Notes: generated by a model not told the origin, from the letters alone. Counted from the stretch's first letter, positions 33,130 through 45,093 are shown. The stretch: DNA of 64,000 bases from Ancistrus triradiatus (GCA_025084515.1 JAJAGP010000355.1:310001-374000); one strand, 5' to 3'. A program made the numbers and translations.

Positions 33130-33450
33130 CAGCTCATCATCTTTTAAACACCACAAACTATCTGAGTATTGTTGCTGGCCATGTCCATCCGATTATGACC
33201 ACAGTGTGCCCTTCTTCTGATGTCTACTGCCAGCAGGATAAAGCACCATGTCATAAACCTGGAAACATCTTGTACTGGATTCTTGAACATGACAATGAGT
33301 TCACTGGAATCAAATGGCCTCCACAGCCACCAGATCTCAATCCAAAAGAGCTCCATTGTGATGTGGAAAAACAGGAGCAAGTATGCAGGAAACTGGGAAA
33401 CACTGCAACGTTATTTTAACCCTGCATTTCATAGTTTTTTTTTAACATGC
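33130..33450 (+). pseudogene. Tc1-like transposase C-terminal remnant
   Basis: The plus strand reads VYCQQDKAPCHKPG, with the second catalytic Asp retained, then ILEHDNEFTGIKWPPQPPDL and NPKE with the final Glu retained. The frame starts at 33195. Upstream ctatctgagtattgttgctgg also occurs at 63221-63236. It belongs to the lineage of the remnant at 62925-63425. The first half and both ends are missing. Confidence 0.82.
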
Positions 33451-35279
33451 ACTGACCCTCATCACTTTTTGATTAAAAAACACACTCCATGTTCTTCTGT
33501 CCTCCCCTTGTACTGTAAGTGCACAGATGCTATACACTTCTGAGCTGTCAGTTGAAGTGGGCAAGAGTATGTCACAAAGGCTATGGAAATGCATAATAAA
33601 TGTTGGCACAAAGTAAGAACAATCGCAAGGGTGATCAGTGGACCTAAGTGTGAAAATTAATGAAAAGCTTTATTCCGAAATCACGTCTCCTCCATTACAA
33701 GCACATACTACCATACATACATACATACATCCATATAGTACATACTCATGCTTTTGTGGTCACGACAGAGTGGCACCCCTGAAAAAGCTTCCCAAGAGCC
33801 CTCATTTGTTTTATGGTAAATCCTGAGTATACATACAAACACACCAGAAGCAGACACGGATGTTTTTCTTTCGTCAGAATACAGCCAATCAACAGCCCAC
33901 AGAAATTCCTCACAGTAAGACTTTACTGACATCTTGTGGACATCAGTAATAGTTACAAAGGACTGCCTGAGCCTTGTTAGATTGTAACAGCAGCAACGAA
34001 AAACTCCTGCATCTTATAAGGACAATGACAGCTAGAATAATGTTAACAATACAGCCCTTCATATTACATAATATGATGTTGTAGATTGTTAATATGTCAA
34101 AAAATATATTTATTAAGAATATTTATTTAGTAGTAATACACTGGTCATCCATGTAGTGACGCATATTATGAGTGCAATTTTGTTGTTTCTTTGGCTGCCC
34201 TCTACCATAAAAATATTAAGGCTTCAGCAGTCTCAGTCATTCTGTCAAAGCAAAGTCTGGCCCGGTGGATGAACTATGTGCATTTTCTGTTAGCCCTGAA
34301 TTGGTCATCAGCAACTTTATGACCTAAGGTGATAGATCCATCTCTAAATTTGTTTTGCCATTCCCTCTCAATAGAGAGCCAGAATATATGGGGACCAGAC
34401 CACATGTTGTGATTAGCTGCACTGTGTGGCAGGGTGAGTGCTGCTTAAAAGGCGATTTGTTTAATTTTTTTAATAAAATTATATGCTTTTTCAGATACAA
34501 TGAATACAAAGTATAGTTGCATTCATGAATCTTTTAGAGGCTTATGCCTATCACGTTCAGAACATTGTGTTAAGTATTCATCCCCACAGTAACAATACAG
34601 AAATGATTAAGAATAAATATACAATAGTTCAAATAACAAATGACATACAACTCAGATATGCCATAACAGTCATAGTGCCATGTGTTAGTGATAAAGAAAA
34701 ATAAATCTCTGTTGAGACAGCCACGTCAGTAAGGATCACATAATCCTCAGTCCCACTCTTTTACATGCCAGAAATTCTCCTTGTCTTCCAGCAAACCATC
34801 ATGAATCATAATTAGACCCAACATTCTGGTTTTAAAATACTTTGGAAATGTGTCATGTGACTGTTGCTGTGTCAAAGGTCAGATTGCTGAACTACTGTGT
34901 AATGGAACACAGTCTACTCCTGTCCAATACACAAACATATGAAAAGTCTTAAGATTTCTAATGATCCTGGACTACAGTGCTTTCATATTTTTCCATTATT
35001 AACTGCATTAATATTGTTGACATGCATCCAGTCTTAATATCTGATGCATTGCACTCGCAAGCGTGGTGCTAAAGATGGTTGCATATATGTGCAGAAGGTT
35101 TTTTAATTAGGTTTTGATGGAATTATCTAAATTCATCACAGAATCAGTAATTATTGGTTTCTCAAGAAACCAAAACTTTATTTGACACACCAAAATACAA
35201 TCAATGATATTATCATCCAATCTATATATACAGTGTATATATACAGATTGTGTAAAACAAAATGGCTTGTGAAGCCTTT
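33451..35279. other. No gene recognised; (CATA)n at 33712-33732
   Basis: About 1.8 kb, AT-rich. The only structure is a short cata microsatellite near 33712. Open stretches are short and unconvincing. Confidence 0.45.
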
Positions 35280-35476
35280 GCATTTACTTTTATGTCATTT
35301 AGTAGACACCCTTATCCAGGGCAACTTCAATTTATACAATCTTACAATCCAAGAAATTGTGGGTTAAGGGCCTTGCTCAAGAACCCAACAGTGGCAGCTT
35401 GGTAGAGATGGGATTTGAACCCTAGACCTTCTGGTCCATAGTCCAGTACCGTTAAATGCTAGGCTACCACAGTCCC
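35280..35476 (-). repeat. tRNA-derived SINE (group S)
   Basis: Full-length copy. The complement has the A-box-like tagcctagcatt, B-box ggttcaaatccc, and 3' tail ggataagggtgtctactaaa. It differs from the copy at 25046 at scattered positions. Confidence 0.88.
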
Positions 35477-35754
35477 TACCCAGATTTCTACATTGATGCT
35501 TATTAATATGATTTAAATTTCACCCAGTTAATAATAATAGACAAAGTCATTATAAATATGTACCACCAAAACAACTGTATGTTTATGTCTTTATTGAACT
35601 CACTCTTCTGTGAAGTCAGGTATTTGAATGAGTAAGATGAGACATATGTAGTGGGGTGTGTAATCTGTAAGAGTCTTGTCCTATAAAATGCACATAAAAA
35701 GTAGGTCAGTTCTTGTGCCAAATCATTCCCTGGGAGTGGGTGTCCTGTAAAGAT
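35477..35754. other. No feature recognised
   Basis: AT-rich, nothing identified. Confidence 0.45.
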
Positions 35755-36110
35755 GACGTCAGTAGCAGACGTAGTGCTTCAGATGTAATAAAAGCTTCCA
35801 AGAGTAACAGCCAAATAACTGCTGAACTCTCCAGAACTTGATAATGTAATTGCAAAATAACTGAAAAGGAGAAAAACATTGACCAAACATGGTATTAATG
35901 GAAGGAGGCCGAAACCACAAGTTTGAAAAGGGAGACAATATATTGTGATCTGATAAGACATGGATTTTCATCAGAAATAAACAATGTTACGTTTGTGTCC
36001 TTAGAGCCTGGACAGCCTGCCGTCATTGAGAACAATAAATTAAAAAATTCTATTCAGTAATTTCGCAAGAGAATATCAGGCTAGCAACACATCATGGGAA
36101 GCATAATGGA
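35755..36110 (+). pseudogene. Very old Tc1-like transposase remnant
   Basis: The plus strand translates, with stops, to VTAKQLLNSPELDN, then RKTLTKHGINGRRPKPQV. This resembles the linker between the helix-turn-helix and catalytic parts of a Tc1-like transposase (TLNKHGIHGRRP pattern). Later gagcctggacagcctgc...attgagaacaataaatt resembles that family's region after the first catalytic site. Heavily decayed; borders unclear. Confidence 0.5.
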
Positions 36111-36742
36111 AGTTCAGAGAAAGTCAGAGTCTAGGATAAAACTGAGATCTGGTGGCATGGATTTAAGCGGACTGCTCCTGCAAGACAAGTATGATCTACA
36201 GCTGAATTTATTCCTGCATACGGACATTGTACCAGTTATTACATACAAAGGTTCAAATCATTTTTACACGGTGGACTATGAGTGGATTATTAAAGTGTCA
36301 AATGAAGAACAAAGGTGAGCGCTACTCAGCTTGAAGTGTTACTCAAGCAAAAGTATTCATCTACATAACTGCTTACGTAAAACTAATTACTAATTAAAGT
36401 ATCTTGTGAAAAATTACTTAAATGCTGAGTTACTCATTGCATGAGTAACTCCTTGTCATGTCCCCATCGCGTCAGAACTACACTTTCCACCATGTAATTC
36501 ACTACTTTTTTCTGATTTGCCCATCTTCTGATCACGTGCACCAGTTCCGCATCTGCTAATCATTCACTAGGACTGAACTTCTCTGCAAGTTTGTTTTTGA
36601 CTGTTTTCTCCAATATTCCAGTTACAATCCTCTGTTTAAGAACCCTACCTTGCTTCTGTCTCTCTGTTGTGTACTGGATTCAATGCGTGGTATATTTCTT
36701 TATCTGCTTTATGATTCTGGGCTGGGTTTTTAAATTTGTTTC
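36111..36742. other. No supported gene; one splice-flanked open stretch
   Basis: A 74-codon plus-strand frame (36094-36318) ends next to a donor-like AAAG/GTGAGC. However, its beginning lies in the transposase remnant and no homologue is recognised, so it is not called as a gene. Confidence 0.4.
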
Positions 36743-37793
36743 TGTGAGGATCCGCCCCACTGACACTAGATGGCAATGTTGGCTTGGCTGCGCATGTGCT
36801 GACCTATTGGCGCTGATTGTTTCATCAGCGACACCTGTGGGTTCGAGTATTTAACAGCATGCTTCAGCTTAGTGATGTGTCGCACCATACGCTACTGAGA
36901 CCTCACCCATCTCATACATACTTGCGTCCGTTTTTTTAGGCTATGGTGTTTATTAGGGAGAGAGCGTAAGCTGGGGTAACATACGGTCAGGAGGCTGGAG
37001 GAAAGGACCTGCCTCTTGCTCCTCTCGCTGCCTTCGTGGCCTCACTGTCCCTCGGCGGCTTCGGCTCGCTTGCTCGCTGCCTTTCTCCCTTACTCTCTGG
37101 CTGCCCCTTAGGGTTTATTTAGTCATCCCCTTCTCCGCGGGAATTGGCGCCTCCCCTCCACGATTGTGTTTCTGAGGGACGCTGTGCTGCTTATCAGCCT
37201 CGTCCCTCGCTCTCCGCGTCTGGGTCGTGTCAGTTTAACTCAGATGGGGTGAGCTGAACACTTTCGGCGTCACCTTTCTTTTCGTTTTCGCTCTCGCTCA
37301 CCACAGCGCGTTTTTGCGCTGTTCGTGGGTTTCTTTTTCCCCATTTATTTTTGTCTATTATATATATTGCCTTTTTTGTTTCTGAGTCTGCTCAGCACGG
37401 CACTTCTGTTTGCCCTTAGCTCCTTAGTTTCCTTTTCCCATGCACTGCTAGCAGCAGCCATGTGGCATGCTGGTAATGCATTCAACCCCTGATGTGTGCA
37501 AACAGGGTTCAAGCCCCAGCTACCAGCCTCTAACAAGCATAGATTTATTTTCATTTTGGCTGTGTGTGTTTTCCCCCCCACACATCATACTTCTTATTTA
37601 TTTCGTTTTTTTTGTTTGTCCCTTCCTTCTGGAGCTAACTGCAATTGGGTCCTAAAAGCCCTTTTTATTTTATACGGTTCGCCTGTTTTTAGGTGAACCG
37701 TAACAGCTTTTTTTATCTCTGCCTAGTGTGGTGTCAATAAACATCTCTGCATCGGTTTCTTGCATTCGTCTCCAATTTATGCCAGGCATCACA
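36743..37793 (+). repeat. 5' LTR of gypsy remnant 2
   Basis: About 1.05 kb from TGTGAGGATC to GGCATCACA. A TATA-like tatttaa lies at 36848-36854 and a polyadenylation signal aataaa at 37736-37741, in the order expected for U3-R-U5. No second LTR is in the window, so the borders rest on the short inverted ends and on the downstream gag. Confidence 0.72.
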
Positions 37794-37807
37794 GAAAACC
37801 ATCTTGA

Positions 37808-38553
37808 TGGCAGAAACTGAGTCAGTAAATTGGTCTGCATGGTTGGCTGCTGGGCTGGCAGCAACAGCAGATCTGCGCAGTCCGTCGCTGAGCTTCAGAT
37901 CCAGCAACAGGCTACTGCTTTGCTCGCCTCACCTGTCCAGGGACTGTCATAACAGAATACTCAGCTCTCCATGACTCCACAAAGTCTAATACCAGCTCCA
38001 GCACCTCCAGCTCTTATTATATGCATATGGCAGAGCTCCCAGGAGGATTTTCTTCTGATTACAATGTCAAAAAATACAGTGGTGATCCAGACATCTGCTA
38101 GGGTTTCCTCCTGCACTGTTTGCTGTATTTTGTGAATCAAATGATGCAAATGATGGATGTTAAAGTGAGTACAGACACCATCACCAACAAATCTCTATCA
38201 CTGGATGTCTCCATCAGTGCTCTACACTCTGTGGTCCCACTTCTACCTGATCCAAATGCTGGAAGCCCCACTCATCCTAGGCCTGCCTTGGCTCTGCCAA
38301 CACAACCCTGTTATTTCATGGACATCTAACAATTTTGTCTCCTGGTTGCCCTAGTGCTTCACCCATTACATTGCTTGGCCCCATCTTCAGTTATAAGCTA
38401 TCTCATCCTCCAGCTCTGCCTTCTCCCTGCCCTTTAACATGCCATCCCATTTCTGAGCTGGCTGAGGTATTTAGTGAGCAAAGTACCACGAAACTACCTC
38501 TGCATTTTCCTTACAACAATTGTGCTATTAAGCTCCTGGAAGGAACCACACCA
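37808..38553 (+). pseudogene. gag-pol remnant of gypsy element 2
   Basis: ATG at 37808 (MAETESVNWSAWLAAG) begins a Gag-like frame broken by a stop near 37970. Near 38040-38130 a second piece reads KYSGDPDIC, stop, GFLLHCLLYF, matching the GDP...CRGFLLQC signature of vertebrate gypsy Gag. After a deletion, about 38250-38330 reads APLILGLPWLCQHNPVISW, the region after the protease. About 38445-38550 reads ISELAEVFSEQSTTKLPLHF then NNCAIKLLEGTTP, the lead-in to reverse transcriptase. The catalytic cores are absent. Confidence 0.8.
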
Positions 38554-39108
38554 GTGGGGCAAAAAAGTATTTAGTCAGCCACTGATTGTGCAAGTTCTCC
38601 TACTTAAAAAGATGAGAGAGGTCTGTAATGTTTCATCACAGGTACACTTCAACTATGAGAGACAAAATGAGAAAAAAAAATCCAGGAAGTCACATTGTGG
38701 GATGTTTAAAGAATTTAATTGTAAATTATGGTGGAAAATAATTTGGGGTTGAGGTCTGGAGACTGGCTAGGCCACTCCAGGACCTTGAATTTTTTACGGA
38801 GCCACTCCTTCGTTGCCCGAGCGGTGTGTTTGGGATCATTGTCATGCTGGAAGACCCAGCCACGTTCCATCTTCAATGCTCTCACTGATGGAAGGAGGTT
38901 TTGGCTTAAAATCTCGCGATACATGGCCCCGTTCATTCTTCCCTTAACACGGATCAGTCGTCCTGTCCCCTCTGCAGAAAAACAGCCCCAAAGCATGATG
39001 TTTCCACCCCATGCTTCACAGTAGGTATGGTGTTCTTGGGATGTGACTCAGCATTCTTCTTCCTCCAAAGATGATAAGTTGAGTTTTTAACCAAAAAGTT
39101 CTGATATT
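38553..39108 (-). mobile_element. Tc1-like family B, internally deleted fragment
   Basis: The outer end cagtggggcaaaaaagtat starts at 38554. The minus-strand transposase piece at 38715-38996 reads FQHDNDPKHTARATKEW, with the second catalytic Asp present. It then reaches PSQSPDLNP and jumps straight into 3' untranslated sequence, deleting the final Glu and C-terminus. The element is cut off at about 39108, before the first catalytic site. Confidence 0.88.
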
Positions 39109-39117
39109 ATACCAGAT

Positions 39118-39488
39118 GATATGCCTCTACGGTGCACTCATAGACATTTTTCCAAGTTGACAGACTTTGAGAGGATGGACATCTTTGAACTGAGAGAAGC
39201 AGGATGGTCATTTCGACAAACTGCCTACCATCTAGGCCGTTCTAATCTAGCTGTTAGAAGGTGTTCTGTGAGGGCACACACACACATGGCAAACAGGCAC
39301 TCCTGACATCCCAGACAGACCACCAGTAGAGAGGGTTTTTTAAATCGATGACAAGCACGAGCAGTTCCCGCAGTTTTGATGTCCACCATCCAAACACCTT
39401 CAGGTGGCACCTTCAGTACACACTCCTGTCTGTGCCAGAACCATTTCCAGGCGCTTAGCAGAAGGAAACTTATTGTCACAGTGGCCAT
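39118..39488 (+). pseudogene. Tc1-like transposase N-terminal remnant of another lineage
   Basis: The plus strand reads KLTDFERMDIFELREAGWSF then RQTAYHLGRSNLAVRRC, a helix-turn-helix start typical of a Tc1-like group distinct from A, B and C. After stops, ARTISRRLAEGNLLSQWPL near 39430-39487 matches the second helix-turn-helix. It ends at the TA that precedes family A copy 4. Confidence 0.75.
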
Positions 39489-39490
39489 TA

Positions 39491-40912
39491 CAGTGGTGCT
39501 TGAATGTTTGTGAACCCTTTAGAATTTTATATATTTCTGCATAAATATGACCTAAAACATCGTCAGATTTTCATGAAGTCCTAAAAGTAGAAAAAGAGAA
39601 CCCAGTTAAACAAATGAGACAAAAATATTATACTTGGTCAATAATTTATTGAGGAAACTGGTCCATTATTACATATTAGTGAGTGGCTAAAGTATGTGAA
39701 ATTACTGTCAGGTGTTTTGAATCATTGGGATGACAATCAGGTGTGAGTGGGCACCCTGTTTTATTTAAGAACAGGGATCTATCAAAGTCTGCTCTTCACA
39801 ACACATGTTTGATGACCTCAGAAAAAGAGTTGCTGATGCTCATCAGGTTGGAAAAGGTTACAAAACCATCTCTAAAGAGTTTGGACTCCACCAATCTACA
39901 GTCAGACAGATTGTGTACAAATGGAGGAAATTCAAGACCATTGTTACCCTCCCCAGGAGTGGTCGCCCAACAAAGATCACTCCAAGAGCAAGGCGTGTAA
40001 TAGTTGGCAAGGTCACAAAGGAGCCCAGGGTAACTTCTAAGCAACTGAAGGTCTCTCTCACATTTGGGTAATGTTAATGTTCATGAGTCCACCATCAGAA
40101 GAACACTGAACAACAATGGTGTGCATGGCAGGGTAAGAAGAAAGAAAGAAGCAAGAAGAAAGCCACTGCTCTCCAAAAAGAACGTTGCTGCTCGTCTGCA
40201 GTTTTCTAAAGATCATGTGGACAAGCCAGAAGGCTCTTGGAAGAATGTTTTGGGGACGGATGAGACCAATATAGAACTTTTTGGCTTAAAAGAAAGGTGT
40301 TATGTTTGGAGAAAGGAAAACACTGCATTCCAGCATAAGAACCTTATCCCATCTGTGAAACATGGTGGTGGTAGTGTCATGGTTTGGGCCTGTTTTGCTG
40401 CATCTGGGCCAGGACGGCTTGCCATCATTGATGGAACAATGAATTCTGAATGATATCAGAGAAGTCTAAAGGAACATGTCAGGACATCTGTCCATGAACT
40501 GAATCTCAAGAGAAGGTGGGTCATGCAGCAAGACACCGCCCCTAAGCACACAAGTCGTTCTACCAAAGAATGGTCAAAGAAGAATAAAGTTCATGGTTTG
40601 GAATGGCCAAGTCAGAGTCCTGACCTTAATCCAATGGAAATGTTGTGGAAGGGCCTGAAGCGAGCAGCCCACCAACATCCCAGAGTTGAAGCTCTGAAGA
40701 GATGTGAAGCTCTGAAAAGATGTGAGGAATGGGCTAAAATTCCTCCAAGCCAGTGTGCAGGACTGATCAACATCTACAGGAAACGTTTAGCTGCAGTTAT
40801 TGCTGCACATGGGGGTCACACCAGATACTGAAAGCAAAGGCTCACATACTTTTGCCACTCACTAATATGTAATATTGGATCATTTTCCGCAATAAATAAA
40901 TGACCAAGTATA
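39491..40912 (+). mobile_element. Tc1-like family A, copy 4
   Basis: The left end cagtggtgcttgaatg follows TA at 39489-39490. The right terminal repeat is truncated after ...aaataaatgaccaagtat. The leader has lost about 40 bases that include the transposase start codon. Confidence 0.92.
39805..40831 (+). pseudogene. Family A transposase pseudogene (copy 4, best preserved)
   Basis: The helix-turn-helix part is open at 39805-40071 (ISKEFGLHQSTVRQIVYKW; SGRPTKITPRARRVIV). A frameshift follows. The catalytic part (40064-40453) has GTDETN with the first Asp kept but the preceding Trp changed to Gly, ending at a TGA that replaces a Leu codon. The last part (40523-40831) has MQQDTAPKHTSRSTKEW and SPDLNPMEMLWKGL, so the second Asp and final Glu are kept. 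All three acidic residues survive, but no start codon, one frameshift and one stop remain. Small local duplications (aagaaagaaag at 40137; a repeated ctctgaa.agatgtga at 40692) are visible. Confidence 0.93.
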
Positions 40913-41204
40913 TGGCTGATATTCAGACTTGAATGCAGATAACATTCAGACATTTAAAACTAAGCCACAGGAAATGAGTAACTCAACCACTAAAATGAAA
41001 AGCAATGGAGAAATAATAGAGGTTTTTTCTTTATGAATTTCCTCAAGTACGGATAAAAAGTATCCCGAATTAAAATTACTCTATGAAGTTTAAAAAAAAA
41101 AAAAAACACCTAATAAAGACATTAATTTTCCGGTCCATGGCCTATCTGACTTATCTAGTCACAGGGAGTACAGGACACAACGCAGGAGTTCATTGCAGAG
41201 TATA
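40913..41204. other. No feature recognised
   Basis: AT-rich with an A-run at 41091-41106. Nothing else. Confidence 0.45.
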
Positions 41205-41440
41205 TGCACATATACATACACTCACTCACTCACACTGTGAATCTTTAGAGATGCTGACTGACCTAATGCATGTCTTTTGATTGTGGGAAGAAACTGGAGT
41301 ACCTGGAGGACGACACAAGGAATACATGCAAATTTCACACAGACAGCAGCTGGATTGGAACTCGAACCAGGTTCTCTGGAGCTGTGTGGAGACAGCTCTA
41401 GATACTGCACCAGTGTGCTGCCAATCAATAAAGACACAAT
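41205..41440 (-). repeat. Dispersed SINE-like repeat D
   Basis: The complement shows ggcagcacactggtgcagta, tctccacacagctccagaga, tgtgtgaaatttgcatgtat and ttcttcccacaatcaaaaga in order. Confidence 0.72.
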
Positions 41441-42713
41441 AATAACTATAATTGTCTGTGTTCAGTACCTCATAATAGTGCCAGGGTAAGTCATGGGTTT
41501 ATTGTAAACACTGCTGCGGTACAGCGTTTCTTTATGCACCTGCTGTTAGAGAAGGTAGTCTAAAAGATAAAAGGAATGGTAACACTGCCACCACATGGTT
41601 ATTTGGTCAAAATACTAATGCCTCTGGTCCGGTTGCACAGCGTAGTTGTATTACAGTCATCATTCGTGGGCAACGACATGCCTTTTGTCACCGTTTCAAT
41701 TCATGAATGGTTTTGGGGGACAGGTTGCTGAACATAGAATGGTTCTGGGGGACTGGTTAGTGGCACACCACAAACCTTGAACATCAAACAAAGAGCAGGT
41801 AATGCACACATCTTCATTTCTTCTAGAACTATTCTAATTAGGCATGTTCTGAGCTCTGTTGGAAAAGTAAATTTCCTGAATACACTGTCTTGATGTGAGC
41901 AGTGATTTAGACCAAACAGCTGATACTACATTTACCCCATAAACTCACACGAGAAAACAACACACCTCAAGCAAGATTACAAACCTCTGGTGGAAGTTTT
42001 GCCCAACTTCACTGGATTTGCCAACTTCATTTGACTCCAATAGAAGTCATTTCTAATTACATAACAGCATTGAAACACTTGGTAGGGAGAAGGTAATGAA
42101 AGTATATGGTGTTAATGTTACTGGTTCGTGGTGAGGACTGTGATTACTACATTCATTCATTTATTCACTCATGGGGGGGGGGGGGGGGGGGGGTGGGATA
42201 ATTGCTTATTTGAAATTATTGTTTTTTTTATATTTGCTTATTTATAATTATAGTCTTACAACCACAATGGACTAAAATCCTTATGAATGCTCAAAACAAA
42301 TAAATTATTAATTTGCTATGGTGTTTTGGTTTTTGACCCAGCGTGACCTAATGTTTTAAAAATATTTTGGAGGTTTTATTTTGGTCCTTGACTAATCTTG
42401 AATCAGTAACAAAGGCTTAAATTCTCAGTGAAATTCATGCTATTGAAGCCAGCTAATCTTTAATAATCCGTAAGAAATGATAGAGGAAGGACACAGAAGA
42501 ATGCAAGAAACTGGCTGATTCTATGTGGTGTTTTCAGTAGTAGTGCAGTAGTATGAAAGAAATAGTATTAAATAAAACCCACTGTTACAAAACGTAGATG
42601 GAAAATGTTTTAATTGGGAACATTGTTACCAGACACGTGAATTTCAGGTAAAAGGTTGCAGCAGTTGGTGTCATTTCCTAACCAGCAGCAAGGTTGTACG
42701 GGAACCAATCCTA

Positions 42714-42714
<1 letters not shown>
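41441..42714. other. No gene; G-run at 42173-42193
   Basis: A run of 21 G interrupts AT-rich sequence at 42173. No coding or repeat match elsewhere in this stretch. Confidence 0.5.

Positions 42715-42772
<58 letters not shown>
42715..42772. repeat. (AC)n microsatellite
   Basis: About 29 uninterrupted ac units, directly beside a minus-strand repeat D copy (42773-42957). This is the common position for gt/ac expansion in such repeats. Confidence 0.98.
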
Positions 42773-42774
<2 letters not shown>

Positions 42775-42957
42775 TAGAGACTGCAATTGTAATGCATGTC
42801 CTTGAATTTCTGATGAAACCTGGAGTACCTGGAGGAAACATACATAGACACGGGGAGAACATGCAAACTTCACTAGACCACAGCCAAGCTGAGAATTGAA
42901 CCCAGGTTTCTGGAGCTTTGAAGTGACAGTGCTAACCACTGCACCACTATGCTGCCC
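42773..42957 (-). repeat. Dispersed SINE-like repeat D
   Basis: The complement starts ggcagcatagtggtgcagtg and carries cactgtcacttcaaagctcc, agaaacctgggttcaattct and gaagtttgcatgttctcccc. Confidence 0.82.
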
Positions 42958-43965
42958 TTAACAACAATAATAATAATAATAATATGAGCCAAAGCATAGG
43001 GATTCTTATGCCCCTGTGTTACCTTATACAAAATTATTTTACATAATAACTTATCTTATTTTATTTTTGTAAATTTAAATATTGTAAATAAATTGTAACA
43101 GTTCCGTGCACTGATTTATTTACAATTGTGAGTAATGTTCCTGATTCCTGATTTACTTTGAAAGGTCAATCAATCATCTCAAAGAGAAGTCATGCTTCAG
43201 GGTCGGACAACTATTGCTCTCTCCAATAAATGCCATCATGTCTTTTTTCTTTTGCTTTGCATAATGCACCCACTCACATTCCATTCATTTCCAGCGCAGC
43301 CAATACATCTGTGTGCTCCACAGACTTCCACAGATGCAGAAGCTTCAGTGAGTGTCTATTAGGTGTCTTTGGATTCAAAGCAGAATTTGCATGCTGCTCT
43401 GCGCTGTTTACTGGGAGGAGTTTTGAGTTTAATGAACGGACATGCCAGTACTAGACTGTGATAACTGATCATTTGATTTGCTAAAATTTTTAATTCCACC
43501 AAAATTAATTAATAGTGTAACATTTTGGCAAACATCTATTTATTAAATTTTAATAAAATTGAAGGGAGGCTGGGCTTCCTATGCAGTTAGGAAGCATGTG
43601 ATTTTTAAAACTGCCAAAGAAGTTAAAAATGTCTAATTTAAATGTTATTTTTCATAAGACATTCATATAGAATAAATGTCACTGTTATGTTACAACTGAA
43701 GCACCTTCCATCTTCTGTGATAAATGATGAGTAGTCCACATAAGGACCACAAGAAATGCTTTTGGGTGTTAATTGGATTTACAGATTTATTAAACAGAAT
43801 TCAATAATACCCAGTCTAAAGATGTGAAAAGTCTTAAAAGCAAACACTGATTAAAAAATCCAGGTGAAAGTTTGCAGAAGTTAGTTCACTTTTGTCATTT
43901 CCTTAATAATCAACCCATGATGATGATGATGATGATCATGTTAATACTAATACTGCTTCTAGCAC

Positions 43966-44000
<35 letters not shown>

Positions 44001-44678
44001 TAACAATAATAATAACTACTTATATGCAATTTAATTATCATTGTCATTAGTACATCATGTTACAGCTATATTATATATTTATAATTCAAAATATAGTTTA
44101 CTGTTTATTAGCATTATTTGCATGAATTAGTAAATTAAAATGCTTTCATTTTAGAGATTTTCTTCCCAATTATCACAATGGAATGAGAAACCGATGAAGG
44201 TAAAATCTAAAAATAAAAAGTTGAAGTTTGAACTGTCCCAGCATAAATGTTCAAACAAAAATGACAAAAATGATTTAAGATGAAAAACATTTTATTTAGC
44301 ACAGGTAAAAAACTACAAATGAATTTTTAAAACTGTCAACCTTAATACAAATGTTTTACTTTTCATACCAATTCCTTTTTTTTTAAGAACAAACATTAAC
44401 ACTTCAAGAAAGAAGTATTTGACCGATAACCAGACATAAAACAGCAAGGGCGAAGCAAGGCAATAGTTAATGTGTACAGATTTTAGACAAGTTATTCCTC
44501 AGTGCAAAAGTGTCTAAAATATGTGTTTAAAATATAGTTGATCATGTGTTAGCAACTGGCAACTACACTGTAACTACACAGCAAGAACATATACTGTACA
44601 GTACAAAAGATAAACAAAAGAAAGGTAGAATTAGAAGTGATCTAAATATGTAATGTTGAGAACTAATCCTGTGTGTGT
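42958..44678. other. No gene; (AAT)n at 43967-43999
   Basis: AT-rich, with a trinucleotide run at 43967 and a shorter atg run at 43917. On the minus strand it lies downstream of leptin. The hexamer tttatt at about 44291 gives AATAAA, 800 bases past the leptin stop, as a possible distal polyadenylation signal. Confidence 0.45.

Positions 44679-44710
<32 letters not shown>
44679..44710. repeat. G-run of 32 bases
   Basis: An uninterrupted run of G on the plus strand, hence C on the leptin strand, 384 bases past the leptin stop codon. It could fold as a quadruplex. Run length in an assembly is often unreliable. Confidence 0.95.
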
Positions 44711-44711
<1 letters not shown>

Positions 44712-44799
44712 AGATATGTGGTTTAGGTAACTGAGGTTAATGTTAGGGTTGAGTATAGGGGTACAGAATTAATTAGCACCAGCAATATTACTGTATGTC

Positions 44800-45010
44800 A
44801 TGGGTGGGACTGTAGCGCAGTGGGTTAGCTTTGTCATCTCACAGCTCCAGAGGTCCCTGGTTTCATTCCTGGCCCAAACTCCATCTGTGTGATCTTGCAT
44901 GTTCTCCCCATGTCTGTGTGGGTTTTCAAAGATGTCAACTGATCTCTAAAAAGTGTCCCAATGTGTGAATACGTTTGTGTGCATGTGCCTCGCATGGATT
45001 ATGCCTTGTG
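44800..45010 (+). repeat. Dispersed SINE-like repeat D near the leptin 3' end
   Basis: gggtgggactgtagcgcagt, catctcacagctccagaggt and gatcttgcatgttctcccca in order. It ends about 90 bases from the leptin stop codon, so it would lie in the 3' untranslated region, antisense. Confidence 0.8.
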
Positions 45011-45093
45011 TCCTGTGCTGTGTCTTTTCATGTGAAAATATCAAATACAGACCTTGGGTGTTTAAGTCTTATCATTTGTGCTACTTCTGCGTC

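Larger units (their letters stand above)
36743..38553 (+). mobile_element. Ty3/gypsy LTR retrotransposon remnant 2 (5' half only)
   Basis: LTR, gag piece, protease-end piece and the start of reverse transcriptase, then abrupt truncation at the family B fragment beginning near 38553. It is of a different lineage from remnant 1: the LTR ends are TGTGA...TCACA and the Gag is unlike. High GC in the LTR sets it off from the neighbourhood. Confidence 0.82.

Noticed and set aside
36094..36318. Plus-strand 74-codon frame followed by AAAG/GTGAGC, considered as a first exon
   Set aside because: Its beginning overlaps a decayed Tc1-like transposase region and the peptide shows no signal, domain or repeat structure.
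42610..42939. Frames rich in alternating Cys-Val on the minus strand
   Set aside because: They are translations of the (AC)n microsatellite and a SINE-like repeat.
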